Of a stretch of DNA of 64,000 nucleotides, positions 1 to 9,625 are shown piece by piece (position 1 is the stretch's first letter; each line of letters begins with the position of its first letter). The DNA is taken from the NCBI GenBank assembly GCA_003210075.1, contig QCNR01000004.1, positions 1 through 64,000 on the forward strand, written 5' to 3'. Under the pieces are notes generated by a model. It searched no databases. It saw only the letters and a list, made by a program, of their open reading frames with translations, and had not been told where the DNA came from. The position numbers were made by a program, and so were the translations under genes. This DNA is from Pelagibacteraceae bacterium AG-426-G09 (GTDB lineage Bacteria; Pseudomonadota; Alphaproteobacteria; Pelagibacterales; Pelagibacteraceae).

Positions 1-464
1 TACCACTTGGAATACTCACTGCAGATTGTGTGCCTATATTTATATTAGATACAAAAAGAAAAATAATTAGCGCAGTTCATGCTGGATGGAGAGGAGCATA
101 TAAAAATATAGTAATTAAAGTTTTAAAAAAAATGTTTAATTTAGGATCTATTAAAGAAGATATCGTGGTAGTGATTGGTCCTTGCATCAGTCAAAAAAGT
201 TATGAAGTTGGAAAAGATTTTAAAGATAAATTTATTAGAAAAAATAAGAAAAACTCTATGTTCTTCAAATATAAAAAAAAGAAAATTTACTTTGATTTAA
301 GAAAATTCATTTATAAACAATTAATTAGTTTTGGAATATTTAAAATTGATGTTATAAGAAAAGATACCTTTGATAAAAAAAATAATTTTTTTAGTGCGAG
401 AAGATCTTTAAAAAAAAATGAACCCGATTACGGTAGAAATATATCGGTAATTATGCTTAAATAG
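1..464 (+). CDS. pgeF: PgeF/YfiH-family protein, 3' part (truncated by window edge)
   Basis: This is the C-terminal part of a YfiH/PgeF protein (Cu-oxidase_4 fold, formerly called polyphenol oxidase or laccase-like). The frame is open through the left edge. The codons before the first in-frame GTG at 30 still match the family (LTADCVPI), so that GTG is not the start. TADC and HAGWRG are the family's metal-site motifs. Relatives are reported to remove wrongly incorporated serine from peptidoglycan precursors or to act as purine nucleoside phosphorylases; which applies here cannot be told. The TAG stop is seven bases before prs. The start and N-terminal domain are missing. Confidence 0.9.
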   Translation, partial: PLGILTADCVPIFILDTKRKIISAVHAGWRGAYKNIVIKVLKKMFNLGSIKEDIVVVIGPCISQKSYEVGKDFKDKFIRKNKKNSMFFKYKKKKIYFDLRKFIYKQLISFGIFKIDVIRKDTFDKKNNFFSARRSLKKNEPDYGRNISVIMLK

Positions 465-471
465 GATATTA

Positions 472-1404
472 ATGAAAATAATCACAGGTAATTCAAATAA
501 AAACCTTAGCGTAAAAATATCAAAATATTTAAAGAATAGACTCGTGCGCTCTAGTATTAGAAAATTTTCTGATGGTGAAATTTATGTTGAAATAAACGAA
601 AATATCAGAGGAAATAGTATTTTTGTAATTCAATCTGTATCATCTCCAGCGAATGATAATTTAATGGAATTGCTTTTATGCATTGATGCATTGAAGCGAT
701 CCTCTGCAAAAAATATTACAGCGGTAATACCTTATTTTGGATATGCAAGACAAGATAGAAAGGTAGTTCCTAGAACTTCTATTTCTGCAAAACTGGTTTC
801 AAATCTGATTACTAAAGCTGGTGCGGATAGAGTTGTAACTATTGACCTTCATGCGGGACAAATTCAAGGATTTTTTGATATTCCAGTTGACAACCTTTTT
901 GCTACGCCGATTTTTGCAAGACATATTAAAAAGAAAATAAAAAAGAAAAATTTAATTTGTGTTGCTCCAGATGTTGGTGGAACAGAAAGAGCAAGGGCTC
1001 TAGGAAAATTTTTACACGCTGGATTGGCTATAATAGATAAAAGAAGACCTGCCCCAGGAAAATCAGAGGTGATGAATGTAATTGGAAATGTAAAGGGAAA
1101 AACATGTATTATAGTTGATGATATAATCGACTCAGGTGGAACAATTGTTAATGCTGCAAATGCTTTAATAGAAAGAGGTGCAAGAGAAGTACATGTATAT
1201 GTTACCCATGGTGTACTTAGTGGAAAAGCAGTTGATAAAATAAAAAATTCAAAAATAAAAAGATTGGTTATAACAGATACGATAGATAATTCTGACAGAG
1301 TAAAAAGTGCTAAAAATATTGAAATTTTAACAATTTCTCAATTAGTTGGTGAAGCTATAAAAAGAATATCAAATTCCACATCCGTATCAGACTTATTTAG
1401 GTAA
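472..1404 (+). CDS. prs: Ribose-phosphate pyrophosphokinase (PRPP synthase)
   Basis: Makes PRPP from ribose 5-phosphate and ATP for purine, pyrimidine, histidine and NAD synthesis; cytosolic. At 310 residues it has the normal class I length. The metal/flexible-loop segment [18 protein letters not shown] lies near residues 122-140. The PRPP-binding loop [13 protein letters not shown] lies near 212-224. The catalytic-loop region [10 protein letters not shown] is also present. The ATG at 472 follows a weak AGGA element. In many proteobacteria prs sits next to rplY and pth, as it does here, which supports the assignment. Nothing in it looks broken. Confidence 0.97.
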   Translation: MKIITGNSNKNLSVKISKYLKNRLVRSSIRKFSDGEIYVEINENIRGNSIFVIQSVSSPANDNLMELLLCIDALKRSSAKNITAVIPYFGYARQDRKVVPRTSISAKLVSNLITKAGADRVVTIDLHAGQIQGFFDIPVDNLFATPIFARHIKKKIKKKNLICVAPDVGGTERARALGKFLHAGLAIIDKRRPAPGKSEVMNVIGNVKGKTCIIVDDIIDSGGTIVNAANALIERGAREVHVYVTHGVLSGKAVDKIKNSKIKRLVITDTIDNSDRVKSAKNIEILTISQLVGEAIKRISNSTSVSDLFR

Positions 1405-1452
1405 TTTTCTTCTTGATAATCTGTATCTCCTAAGCTAAAAGCTACCATTTTT

Positions 1453-2175
1453 ATGAGTAATTTAGAAGCAAACCATAGAACTGAAATAACTAGAGGAAAA
1501 AATAATATTCTTCGTAGCCAAGGTATGGTCCCAGCTGTTTTATATGGAGGGGATGAAAAGAATGAGCTTATTAGCGTTTCAAAAAAACACTTGAAAATTT
1601 TACTAGATCAGGAAAATTTTTTATCGAATGTGTTAAAAATTAAAATAAAGGATAAAGAAATAAATGTACTACCAAGAGAAATAGCTTTTGATGTAGTAAC
1701 AGACGAACCAATACATGTGGACTTTTTAAGAATGGTTGCTGGAAGAAAAATAATTTTAGAAATTCCGGTTCGTTTTATTAATAATGAACAATCACCAGGA
1801 TTAAAAAGAGGTGGAGTGTTAAATATTGTGAGAAGAAAAGTTGAATTAAAATGTCCAACAGAAAGTATACCAAAAGAATTAGTTGTTGATTTAGAAGGTT
1901 TAGATATTGGAGCAAGTATTAAAATCTCTGCTATTAAGCTACCAGAAAACGTAACACCAACAATAACAGGAAGAGATTTCGTTATTGCCACTGTTGCTGC
2001 TCCTACAATCGTTAAAGAACCTGAAAAACCAGCTGAAGAAACTGCAGAAGGTGCTGAGGCTACTGCAGAGGGAGAGGCTCCTAAAGAAGGAGAGCAGACA
2101 GCCACGGGGGGAGATGAAGCTAAAAAAACTGAGGCTGATAAAGAAAAAAAAGAAGCTACTCCTGAGAAAAAATAA
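1453..2175 (+). CDS. rplY: 50S ribosomal protein L25 / Ctc family
   Basis: The 5S rRNA-binding protein of the large ribosomal subunit, in the long (TL5/Ctc) form. The N-terminal L25 domain spans about residues 1-90 (HRTEITRGKNNILRSQGMVPAVLYGG near the start, with G and P conserved). A beta-rich TL5 domain spans about 95-185. Residues from about 190 to 240 form a low-complexity tail rich in Glu, Ala, Pro and Lys. That tail is common in alphaproteobacterial L25 and is probably disordered. No Shine-Dalgarno is visible before the ATG; the 48-base gap from prs contains a weak promoter-like TTGATA-17-TAAAAG. A long open frame on the opposite strand is a composition artefact of the tail. Confidence 0.95.
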   Translation: MSNLEANHRTEITRGKNNILRSQGMVPAVLYGGDEKNELISVSKKHLKILLDQENFLSNVLKIKIKDKEINVLPREIAFDVVTDEPIHVDFLRMVAGRKIILEIPVRFINNEQSPGLKRGGVLNIVRRKVELKCPTESIPKELVVDLEGLDIGASIKISAIKLPENVTPTITGRDFVIATVAAPTIVKEPEKPAEETAEGAEATAEGEAPKEGEQTATGGDEAKKTEADKEKKEATPEKK

Positions 2176-2208
2176 TTTGTTATATAATCAAAAAAATAAT
2201 CTTTAAAA

Positions 2209-2763
2209 ATGATCTTATTTGTAGGTCTAGGAAACCCAACACCTGATTACCAAAATAATCGTCATAATATTGGTTTTAAGATTATCGATGCAATAAACCA
2301 AAATTTTAGTTTATCTAAACAAAAGCCTAAGTTCAAAGGTCTATTAACAATGGGAAATATTGGGGATAAAAAAGTTTACGCAATTAAGCCATTAACTTTT
2401 ATGAATAATTCAGGTACTTGCATAAGAGAACTGATAGAATATTTTAAGATTGCGTCCTCAGAAATAATTGTTTTTCATGACGATCTTGATATCGAATTTG
2501 GAAAGATTAAAGCTAAATTCGGAGGAACAGATGCGGGTCATAATGGTATTAAGTCTTTAGATAAATTTATTGGCAAAGATTATTCAAGGGTAAGAATTGG
2601 AATTGGAAGACCTGAAAAAATGAAAGTTAATGATTTTGTATTAGGAGATTTTAATGAAGATGAAAAAATTCAATTAGAAGAAATTTCAAAAAAAATAATT
2701 GAATCTGTAAATTTACTAATTGATAAAAAACTCGATTTATTTTCAAGTAAGATTAACAATTAA
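2209..2763 (+). CDS. pth: Peptidyl-tRNA hydrolase
   Basis: Releases tRNA from prematurely dropped peptidyl-tRNA; cytosolic monomer. It is 184 residues, the usual size. The N-terminal signature GLGNPTPDYQNNRHNIGF puts the catalytic His at residue 19. FHDDLDIEFG and GGTDAGHNGIKSL, which line the active site, follow. It lies 33 bases after rplY and two bases before ychF. The rplY-pth-ychF order is widespread and suggests one transcription unit from prs onward. Confidence 0.97.
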   Translation: MILFVGLGNPTPDYQNNRHNIGFKIIDAINQNFSLSKQKPKFKGLLTMGNIGDKKVYAIKPLTFMNNSGTCIRELIEYFKIASSEIIVFHDDLDIEFGKIKAKFGGTDAGHNGIKSLDKFIGKDYSRVRIGIGRPEKMKVNDFVLGDFNEDEKIQLEEISKKIIESVNLLIDKKLDLFSSKINN

Positions 2764-2765
2764 TC

Positions 2766-3839
2766 ATGGGTTTTAAGTGTGGAATTGTTGGATTACCAAA
2801 TGTCGGTAAGTCAACTTTATTTAATGCTCTTACAAATTCTAGTAAGGCGCAAGCTGAAAATTTTCCTTTTTGTACAATTAACCCAAATTTAGGAGTAGTG
2901 CCTGTAGTTGATGAAAGATTAGACAATTTAACAAATATTTCAAATTCAGTAAAAAAAATCTACACTACTATTTCTTTTGTAGATATAGCCGGTTTAGTAA
3001 AAGGTGCATCAAAAGGTGAGGGCTTGGGAAATAAATTTTTATCCCACATAAGAGAGGTTGATGCAATAATTCATATGATAAGATGTTTCGACTCTAATGA
3101 TATCCAAAACGTAAATGCAAATGTAGACCCTGTTAGAGATCTTGAAATTATACAAACTGAAATGAAGTTAGCTGATCTTGAGTCTATTCAAAAAAGACTG
3201 GATAAAAAAAATAAAAAAAATTTTTCTAAAGAACAAATTTTAATTTTAGAGAAAGTATTAGATTATATAAATAATGACAAAAATATTGAAGAAGTTCATA
3301 GTCTTTTCGAAAAAAAGGAAATTGAAATTAGCGGCTTGTTAACTTTAAAACCAAATTTATATGTTTGTAATGTAGATGAAGAAAGTATTTCGAATGGAAA
3401 TCAATTTACAAAAAAATTTATTGAAAAATATGGGGATGAAAACACAATTATTATTTCTGCTGAGATTGAAAACCAATTAAATTCTTTGGGTATTAAAGAG
3501 AAATTAAATTACATGGATATGCTAGGTATTAAAGAAACTGGTATCAAAATGCTTACAAAAAAAGGATATAATTTATTAAACCTTGAAACTTTTTTTACAT
3601 CTGGACCTGAAGAGTCGAGGGCCTGGACTATAAATAAAAATTGTTTAGCTCCCAAAGCAGCTGGAAAAATTCATACTGATTTCGAAAAGGGGTTTATAAA
3701 GGTTGAAACTGTTTCATATCAAGATTTTGTAGACAATGAGGGATGGGCAAACTCAAAAAGTAATGGTAAAATGAGATTAGAAGGAAAGGATTATATCGTT
3801 AAAGATGGAGACGTTTTAAATTTTCGTTTCAACACGTGA
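2766..3839 (+). CDS. ychF: YchF/OLA1-family ribosome-associated ATPase
   Basis: A TRAFAC-class P-loop protein that binds ribosomes and, in the family, prefers ATP to GTP. At 357 residues it is near the usual length. The P-loop GLPNVGKST is at residues 9-17, the switch motif DIAGLVKGASKGEGLG is near 73-88, and a C-terminal TGS domain spans about 275-357. It starts two bases after pth. Its last 24 bases overlap the end of petC on the opposite strand, so no separate terminator exists between the two operons. Confidence 0.97.
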   Translation: MGFKCGIVGLPNVGKSTLFNALTNSSKAQAENFPFCTINPNLGVVPVVDERLDNLTNISNSVKKIYTTISFVDIAGLVKGASKGEGLGNKFLSHIREVDAIIHMIRCFDSNDIQNVNANVDPVRDLEIIQTEMKLADLESIQKRLDKKNKKNFSKEQILILEKVLDYINNDKNIEEVHSLFEKKEIEISGLLTLKPNLYVCNVDEESISNGNQFTKKFIEKYGDENTIIISAEIENQLNSLGIKEKLNYMDMLGIKETGIKMLTKKGYNLLNLETFFTSGPEESRAWTINKNCLAPKAAGKIHTDFEKGFIKVETVSYQDFVDNEGWANSKSNGKMRLEGKDYIVKDGDVLNFRFNT

Positions 3840-4595
3840 CCATATCTTTTTCATTGTAAGATATACCAGTACCGAAAGTATAATTAAATAAACAATTACT
3901 CTGAAACCAGTCTTATGTCTTGTTTCTAAATGAGGTTCGGCTGACCACATCAAAAAAGTAGTAATATCTTTTGCCATTTGTTCTTTTGTAGCCTCAGTTC
4001 CATCGTTATATTCAACTAGGCCATCTGATAAAGGGGCAGACATTTTAATCTTATTTCCATACATAAATTTATTATAATATACTCCATCATCTAATTTAAT
4101 GTCAGCAGGAGGTTCGTCATAACCTAAAAGAAGAGAGTAGATGTAATCTGCGCCACCCTTTCTGGCTTTAGCTAATACTGACATATCTGGAGGATAGGCT
4201 CCTCCATTTGCTGCTTTTGATGCCTCAACATTTTCATATGGCATAACAAACTTATCTGATAATTTTGCTGGTCTAGTAAACATTTCACCATCACTATTTG
4301 GACCATCTAAAACCTCAAAGCTTGCAGCAATGAACTTTGCTTCCTCCTCAGTAAACTCGGGACCTCCTGGCTCTGCAAGGTTTCTATAACTCAAATATTG
4401 CATAGAATGACAAGCCGCACAAACCTCTGTGTAAACCTGATATCCTCTTTGCAAAGCTCCTCTATCATATTTTCCAAATAGACCTTTGAAAGTCCAATCA
4501 GTTTCTAAGAATTTTGGTTTTTCTGCAGAAATTGATTGATTTTGAAAAAATAATATCGAAGTAAATAATATAAATAAACTTGCTAATTTTTTCAC
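3816..4595 (-). CDS. petC: Cytochrome c1 of the bc1 complex
   Basis: Haem c subunit of ubiquinol-cytochrome c reductase; it passes electrons from the Rieske protein to cytochrome c on the periplasmic side. A signal peptide (about residues 1-24, ending SISAE) precedes the haem motif CAACH at 59-63. A C-terminal hydrophobic stretch near 232-248 is the membrane anchor. The Met-ligand region is around the KMSAPLSDG segment. It is last in the petA-petB-petC operon and overlaps petB by four bases (ATGA type). The 3' end runs 24 bases into ychF. Confidence 0.97.
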   Translation of the reverse strand: MKKLASLFILFTSILFFQNQSISAEKPKFLETDWTFKGLFGKYDRGALQRGYQVYTEVCAACHSMQYLSYRNLAEPGGPEFTEEEAKFIAASFEVLDGPNSDGEMFTRPAKLSDKFVMPYENVEASKAANGGAYPPDMSVLAKARKGGADYIYSLLLGYDEPPADIKLDDGVYYNKFMYGNKIKMSAPLSDGLVEYNDGTEATKEQMAKDITTFLMWSAEPHLETRHKTGFRVIVYLIILSVLVYLTMKKIWSRVETKI

Positions 4596-5872
4596 CCTAG
4601 GCTCTTTAAATTATTTTCAATTTTATTTTCTCCTGCACTTTTTGTTGCCATCGCAGCACCAGCCAAGACTGGTTCGGTTATAGATAAAGGCACTGGGTTA
4701 GTTTTTTCTATTAATCCTAAAAATGGAAGTATAATTAAAAAGTGAATAAAGTAATAAGCGGTAGCAATTCTTGCTACAAGAAGGTATAAACCCTCTGCGG
4801 GCATCGCTCCAACGTATCCTAATACTAAAACATCTAATACCAATATCCAATAGAATTGTTTATAAAGAGGTCTAAAAACAGCAGATCTAACTTTGGAAGT
4901 GTCTAGCCAAGGCAAAGCTACAAGAATTAAAATTGCTGAAAACATAGCTATAACTCCCATTAGTTTATCAGGCACAGATCTTAAAATCGCATAAAATGGT
5001 AATAAATACCACTCAGGAACTATGTGTGCAGGAGTTACAAGCGGATTAGCTTCAATATAGTTATCAGCATGTCCCAAAATATTTGGAGTATAAAATACAA
5101 AAAAAGCAAAAACTATCATGAATAATAATAAAGCAAATGCATCTTTTATTACAATATATGGATGAAAAGGAACAGTATCATTAGATGGTTTTTTTATTTC
5201 AATTCCAACTGGATTATTATTGCCTGGCACATGTAATGCCCAAATATGAAGTACTACTAAACCAAGTATTAAAAACGGTATCAAATAATGTAACGCGTAG
5301 AATCTTGTTAGTGTAGGATTGTCAACCGAGAATCCTCCCCATAACCAAGTAGTTATCCCCTCTCCAATAAAAGGGATTGCACTGAACAAATTGGTAATTA
5401 CTGTTGCACCCCAATAACTCATTTGACCCCAGGGTAAAACATACCCCATAAATGCTGCTGCCATCATTAATAAATAAATAATTATTCCTATTATCCAAAT
5501 AATTTCTCTTGGAGATTTATATGAACCATAAAATAAAGATCTAAAAATATGAATATAAACCGCTAAGAAAAACATTGATGCTCCATTTGCGTGAACATAT
5601 CTAATTAGCCATCCATAATTTACATCTCTCATAATATGTTCAACACTTGCAAAAGCCAGCTTAGTATCTGCAACATAATGCATTGCTAGAACAAGTCCTG
5701 TAACGATTTGAGTAATTAAACAAAAAGTAAGAATTCCTCCAAATGTCCACCAATAGTTTAAATTTTTTGGAGTTGGATAATCTGTTAAATGATTTGCAAG
5801 AGTTAAAAGTGGCAATCTATCGTTAAACCATTTTCCAACTTTTGATTTTGGTATGTAGTGACTATCGCTCAT
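4592..5872 (-). CDS. petB: Cytochrome b of the bc1 complex
   Basis: Membrane subunit carrying the two b haems and the quinol oxidation and reduction sites. It is 426 residues with eight expected hydrophobic helices. Visible signatures include [10 protein letters not shown] near the N-terminus, the haem-ligand helices around [10 protein letters not shown] and [22 protein letters not shown], and the Qo-site PEWY (in [16 protein letters not shown]). It sits between petA (12-base gap) and petC (4-base overlap). It is the full-length bacterial/mitochondrial form, not split b6/subunit IV. Confidence 0.98.
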   Translation of the reverse strand: MSDSHYIPKSKVGKWFNDRLPLLTLANHLTDYPTPKNLNYWWTFGGILTFCLITQIVTGLVLAMHYVADTKLAFASVEHIMRDVNYGWLIRYVHANGASMFFLAVYIHIFRSLFYGSYKSPREIIWIIGIIIYLLMMAAAFMGYVLPWGQMSYWGATVITNLFSAIPFIGEGITTWLWGGFSVDNPTLTRFYALHYLIPFLILGLVVLHIWALHVPGNNNPVGIEIKKPSNDTVPFHPYIVIKDAFALLLFMIVFAFFVFYTPNILGHADNYIEANPLVTPAHIVPEWYLLPFYAILRSVPDKLMGVIAMFSAILILVALPWLDTSKVRSAVFRPLYKQFYWILVLDVLVLGYVGAMPAEGLYLLVARIATAYYFIHFLIILPFLGLIEKTNPVPLSITEPVLAGAAMATKSAGENKIENNLKSLG

Positions 5873-5883
5873 ATATAATTTTA

Positions 5884-6396
5884 TTATCCAATTTTAATCG
5901 TATTATCATTTAGAAAAACATACTCTGGAATTTCCATGTTGATTGGTGCTGGACCTTTTCTTATTCTTCCTGATGTATCATAATGTGAACCATGACACGG
6001 ACAAAACCAACCATCGTATTCACCTTTGTCTGACAATGGAACACATCCTAGGTGGGTGCAAATACCCAACATAACTAACCATTCGGGGTTTTTAACTCTA
6101 TCTTCATCTTTTTCCGGATGTTTCAATTCATCTAAGGATACAGATCTTGCTTTATTTATTTCATCTTGAGTTCTTCTTTTAATAAATACTGGTTTACCTC
6201 TCCAAACTACTGTTATCGATTGACCAGGTTTAACAGAACTAATATCAACTTCAGTACTAGCTAAAGCTTTAACTGAGGCATCAGGATTCATTTGGTCTAC
6301 AAGAGGCCATACCGCGGCCCCAACCCCTACAGCTCCGGCCGCTGCAGTTGCTGTAAATATAAAATCTCTTCTGTTTTTTTGTTTTTTATCAGACAT
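5884..6396 (-). CDS. petA: Rieske iron-sulfur subunit of the bc1 complex
   Basis: Carries the high-potential [2Fe-2S] cluster that takes the first electron from ubiquinol. It is 170 residues. The N-terminus has a twin-arginine-like RRDF (residues 9-12) followed by a hydrophobic helix that serves as Tat signal and membrane anchor. Cluster ligands are C113 and H115 (CTHLGC box) and C132 and H135 (CPCHGS box), with C118/C134 as the expected disulfide. It is first in petA-petB-petC. The 70-base gap to the divergent trmL should hold the operon promoter, but I could not settle on one. Confidence 0.98.
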   Translation of the reverse strand: MSDKKQKNRRDFIFTATAAAGAVGVGAAVWPLVDQMNPDASVKALASTEVDISSVKPGQSITVVWRGKPVFIKRRTQDEINKARSVSLDELKHPEKDEDRVKNPEWLVMLGICTHLGCVPLSDKGEYDGWFCPCHGSHYDTSGRIRKGPAPINMEIPEYVFLNDNTIKIG

Positions 6397-6410
6397 TTAA
6401 ATGTTTTATT

Positions 6411-6438
6411 TTTTGACTAATACATGATTTCATATAAT
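6411..6438 (+). promoter_or_regulatory. Possible sigma70 promoter for trmL
   Basis: A perfect TATAAT is at 6433-6438 in the gap between divergent petA and trmL. Upstream, TTTTGA at 6411-6416 gives a 16-base spacer. The better hexamer TTGACT at 6413-6418 gives only 14. The start codon is 28 bases after the -10. In such AT-rich DNA a TATAAT match alone is weak evidence. Confidence 0.35.
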
Positions 6439-6466
6439 AAAAAATATAAATTTTTCTATTGCACAA

Positions 6467-6934
6467 ATGACACAGAAAACAAGTTATACAGGCCCCAAAA
6501 TAGCCCTTTATCAACCTGATATTCCACAGAATACAGCTGCAATAATTAGAACTTGTGCATGTCTTGGGGTATCTCTTGAAATAATTGAACCATGTGGTTT
6601 TTTTTTAACTGATCCAAGGTTTAAAAGGGTCGTTATGGATTATATGGATATATCTTTAATAAAATTTTATAAAAGCTACCCAGAATTTGAAAATGCCAAT
6701 ATTAATAAAAGAGTGATTTTAGCAACAACTAAGGCAAAGGAAGCCTATACTAATTTTAAATACAGTAAAGATGATACACTATTGTTTGGACGAGAAAGCT
6801 CTGGAGTACCCGAAGATTTGCATAAAAATATTAAACATAAAATAAAAATACCAATGATTGAAAATAAAAGATCTTTGAATCTTGCAACTTCAGTAGCTAT
6901 AATTATTTCTGAAAGTTTAAGACAAACATTATAA
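6467..6934 (+). CDS. trmL: tRNA (cytidine/uridine-34-2'-O)-methyltransferase, SpoU family
   Basis: A short SPOUT methyltransferase (155 residues) of the TrmL type, expected to methylate the ribose of the wobble base in leucine tRNAs using SAM. Family features are the N-terminal ALYQPDIPQNTAAIIRTCA, the middle LLFGRESSGVP, and the knot-forming C-terminal SLNLATSVAIIISE. There is no extra RNA-binding domain, as expected for TrmL rather than TrmH or RlmB. The stop overlaps the hemF start by one base (TAATG), suggesting coupled translation. Confidence 0.92.
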   Translation: MTQKTSYTGPKIALYQPDIPQNTAAIIRTCACLGVSLEIIEPCGFFLTDPRFKRVVMDYMDISLIKFYKSYPEFENANINKRVILATTKAKEAYTNFKYSKDDTLLFGRESSGVPEDLHKNIKHKIKIPMIENKRSLNLATSVAIIISESLRQTL

Positions 6935-7767
6935 TGAAAATGAAAATAAATTTAAAACAAGAACTTACAAAACAATGGTTTAAAAATCTTCAGGAAATTA
7001 TTTGTAAAAATATTGAAGAAATAGAAAAAAATAAAATTTTTTTTAAAAGTAAAAAATGGAGTAGAAATAAAAATAAAAATGAAGGTGGAGGCGTTTCTAA
7101 ATTATTAGAAAATGGAAAGGTATTTGATAAGGTTGGAGTAAATTTTTCTGAGGTTTATGGAAATTTTCCAAATGAATTTAAAGGAAAAATACCGGGTACA
7201 AAAAAAAATACAAAATTTTGGGCTTCAGGTATTTCAATTGTTATGCATATGAAAAATCCTAATGTTCCAGCTATGCATTTCAATACTCGTTATATAAGTA
7301 CTTCCTACGGTTGGTTTGGGGGAGGTATGGATGTAACGCCTTGTTTTGAAGATCAAAAATTAAAAAAATGGTTTCATAAAAATCTTAAAATTATGTGTAA
7401 TAGACATAATAAAACTTATTATAAAAAATATAGCGACTGGTGTGATACTTACTTTTATTTACCTCACCGTGATGAAAGAAGAGGTATAGGTGGAATATTT
7501 TTTGATTATAAAAAAGATAATTGGGAAAAAGATTTTTATTTTGTTAAGGATACAGGTTTGGAATTTATAAAAATTTTTAATGAAATTATCTCAAAAAAAA
7601 ATAAAATTAAGTGGTCAAAAAAAGATAAAGAGGCTCAGTATTTAAAAAGAGGAAGATATGTTGAGTTTAACCTTCTTTATGATAGAGGAACAAAGTTTGG
7701 TTTACAAACTGGTGGCAACATAGATGCAATTTTAATGTCTTTGCCACCTTTAGCAAAATGGAAATAA
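6934..7767 (+). CDS. hemF: Oxygen-dependent coproporphyrinogen III oxidase
   Basis: Converts coproporphyrinogen III to protoporphyrinogen IX with O2 in haem synthesis, which feeds the cytochromes encoded elsewhere in the window. It is 277 residues, slightly shorter than the roughly 300 usual. HemF signatures are visible: [53 protein letters not shown], and the C-terminal [20 protein letters not shown]. It starts on the last base of trmL and is followed by greA after one base. The O2-dependent form fits an aerobic lifestyle. Confidence 0.97.
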   Translation: MKMKINLKQELTKQWFKNLQEIICKNIEEIEKNKIFFKSKKWSRNKNKNEGGGVSKLLENGKVFDKVGVNFSEVYGNFPNEFKGKIPGTKKNTKFWASGISIVMHMKNPNVPAMHFNTRYISTSYGWFGGGMDVTPCFEDQKLKKWFHKNLKIMCNRHNKTYYKKYSDWCDTYFYLPHRDERRGIGGIFFDYKKDNWEKDFYFVKDTGLEFIKIFNEIISKKNKIKWSKKDKEAQYLKRGRYVEFNLLYDRGTKFGLQTGGNIDAILMSLPPLAKWK

Positions 7768-7768
7768 A

Positions 7769-8245
7769 ATGGAAAAAGAACCAATTACAATTCAAGGGCT
7801 AGAAAAATTAAAAGAAGAATTAAAATTTTTAAAAGAAAAAAAAAGACCAGAAATAGTTAATGCGATTGCTGAAGCAAGATCTCATGGAGATTTAAAAGAA
7901 AATGCAGAATATCATGCTGCAAAAGAGCAACAATCATATAACGAAGGAAGAATTCAAGAAGTTGAAAATAGTATTGCAACTGCAAATGTAATTGATGTTA
8001 CGAAATTAAAAAATGATGGAAAAGTTATATTTGGTTCAACAGTATATTTACAAAATTTGGATACCAATGAAAAAATTGAATACAAAATAGTCGGCAAAGA
8101 CGAGGCAGATTTAAAACAAAAATTAATTTATTTTAAATCACCAATTGGAAAAGGTTTAATAGGAAAGAATAAAACTGATCTAGTTGAAATAAAAACACCA
8201 AGCGGTGTTAAAAATTTTGAAATTTTTGATGTTAAATACGTTTAG
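7769..8245 (+). CDS. greA: Transcription elongation factor GreA
   Basis: Rescues backtracked RNA polymerase by stimulating transcript cleavage. It is 158 residues, the standard size. The N-terminal coiled coil (about 1-75) contains [20 protein letters not shown], the conserved acidic-tip segment. The C-terminal FKBP-like domain carries [10 protein letters not shown] and [10 protein letters not shown]. It is the third gene of trmL-hemF-greA. Its end overlaps the convergent CCA-adding-enzyme gene by 14 bases. Confidence 0.97.
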   Translation: MEKEPITIQGLEKLKEELKFLKEKKRPEIVNAIAEARSHGDLKENAEYHAAKEQQSYNEGRIQEVENSIATANVIDVTKLKNDGKVIFGSTVYLQNLDTNEKIEYKIVGKDEADLKQKLIYFKSPIGKGLIGKNKTDLVEIKTPSGVKNFEIFDVKYV

Positions 8246-9515
8246 ATTTAACTATATCTTCGATTTGACTATTAGAAATATTAAAATTATTTTCAAGCCA
8301 CTTTTCTTCAATTTCTCTTAAAATTGATCCCAGTAGCTTCCCCTCCTTTAAATCAAATCTTTCTATCAAATCCTTGGCTTTAATAGGCAATAATGGGATA
8401 TTGAAATCAGTAAAATATTTTTTTAAATCTGTAAAATTATCTTTATTTTTCCTAGTTGTTAAAATTTTATAATCTAAAACATCAATTAAATTTTCTTTTC
8501 CATATTTAAGTATAATTTTTGATAAATTTTCTTTCGTAAAAAATTCTTTTTTTGGTTCATCTGAAAATATTGAGTGCAAAAAGCTTATTTTATCTTTCTC
8601 TTTATTAGATAAGTTATATTTATAAATGAAGTAATCTGTATCTTCAGTTTTATCTATTAAAAATAAAGATAAAATAAAATCAAAATTTTTCTGTTTTAAA
8701 ATCTCGTTACTTAAATTGTCTAGTTTGTCTATTCTATATATATATTTCAATTCAGGAAATATTAGCGCAAATAATTCCCTAGAAACTTTATCAGAATTAA
8801 TTTTATTAAAATTTCTAATTGATGTTATTTTCTTTAATTCCTGCAGCTGTCTATTTCTAGAAACCTTTTTTAAACCAATTAAGTTTTGCTTTATAATTTT
8901 TATAGTATTTTTATCATGTTTATTTTTGCTATATCCTAAAAAAAACCTTAAGTACCTTAGAATTCTAAGATAGTCTTCTCTAATTCTTGTTGATGGATCG
9001 CCGATAAACTTGATTGTTCCATCATATAAATCTTTTTTACCGTTAAATGGATCAAATAAATTTCCATCAATATCTGAATATATGGCATTAATTGTAAAAT
9101 CTCTTCTAGAGGCGTCTTCTAACCAATTTTCCGTGAACTGAACTTCTGCATGTCTTCCATCAGTATTTACATCCTTTCTTAAAGAAGTTATTTCAAAATT
9201 TTTTTTATTTATAACTGCGGTAATTGTTCCATGATCAATTCCAGTTTCATAAAAGTTAATATTGTTTTTTTTTAAAACTTTAATTACATCCTCTGGTTTT
9301 AAATTAATTGATAAATCTATATCATCAACCTTTTCATCAATGATTAACTTTCTTACGCAACCGCCGACAAAGCGCAACTCAACCTCATTTGAGTAAGAGT
9401 TAAATACCTCAAATATTTTTTGAATTTGTTTATTCAAAACTAATTCTTTAAAGTTTGCTTTATCTTTAAATTTAGCTGTTTTAGATTTGAATAATCTATT
9501 AATAAATTTAATCAT
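8232..9515 (-). CDS. CCA tRNA nucleotidyltransferase / poly(A) polymerase family
   Basis: A class II nucleotidyltransferase, expected to add or repair the 3' CCA of tRNAs. The head domain has GG at residues 51-52 and the catalytic DxD as D65-I-D67 (VDDIDLS). [12 protein letters not shown] and [16 protein letters not shown] follow in order. The C-terminal helical part is divergent. It is 427 residues with a slightly long N-terminus; no other Met exists before the GG motif, so the ATG at 9515 is the likely start. That ATG is only three bases after the encoded CCA of tRNA-Gln. I cannot separate CCA-adding from poly(A)-adding activity by eye. Confidence 0.9.
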   Translation of the reverse strand: MIKFINRLFKSKTAKFKDKANFKELVLNKQIQKIFEVFNSYSNEVELRFVGGCVRKLIIDEKVDDIDLSINLKPEDVIKVLKKNNINFYETGIDHGTITAVINKKNFEITSLRKDVNTDGRHAEVQFTENWLEDASRRDFTINAIYSDIDGNLFDPFNGKKDLYDGTIKFIGDPSTRIREDYLRILRYLRFFLGYSKNKHDKNTIKIIKQNLIGLKKVSRNRQLQELKKITSIRNFNKINSDKVSRELFALIFPELKYIYRIDKLDNLSNEILKQKNFDFILSLFLIDKTEDTDYFIYKYNLSNKEKDKISFLHSIFSDEPKKEFFTKENLSKIILKYGKENLIDVLDYKILTTRKNKDNFTDLKKYFTDFNIPLLPIKAKDLIERFDLKEGKLLGSILREIEEKWLENNFNISNSQIEDIVKSKRI

Positions 9516-9518
9516 AAA

Positions 9519-9593
9519 TGGCTGGGGCGCTAGGATTCGAACCTAGGAATGGCGGTACCAAAAACCGCTGCCTTACCACTTGGCTACGCCCCA
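9519..9593 (-). tRNA. tRNA-Gln (anticodon UUG)
   Basis: Read on the minus strand it folds as a full cloverleaf. The acceptor stem TGGGGCG pairs exactly with CGCCCCA. The D-arm stem is GCC/GGC. The anticodon arm GCGGT-TTTTGGT-ACCGC puts TTG at positions 34-36. The T-arm is CTAGG-TTCGAAT-CCTAG. U1-A72 and discriminator G73 match tRNA-Gln identity. The 3' CCA is encoded (9519-9521). It lies between ispE and the CCA-adding-enzyme gene, all on the same strand. Confidence 0.97.
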
Positions 9594-9625
9594 AAGTTGT
9601 TTTTGATATATCACAAAAAAAAACT

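Noticed and set aside
1608-2105. 165-codon open frame antisense to rplY
   Set aside because: It mirrors the Glu/Ala-rich tail and biased codons of rplY and has no start signal or family likeness.
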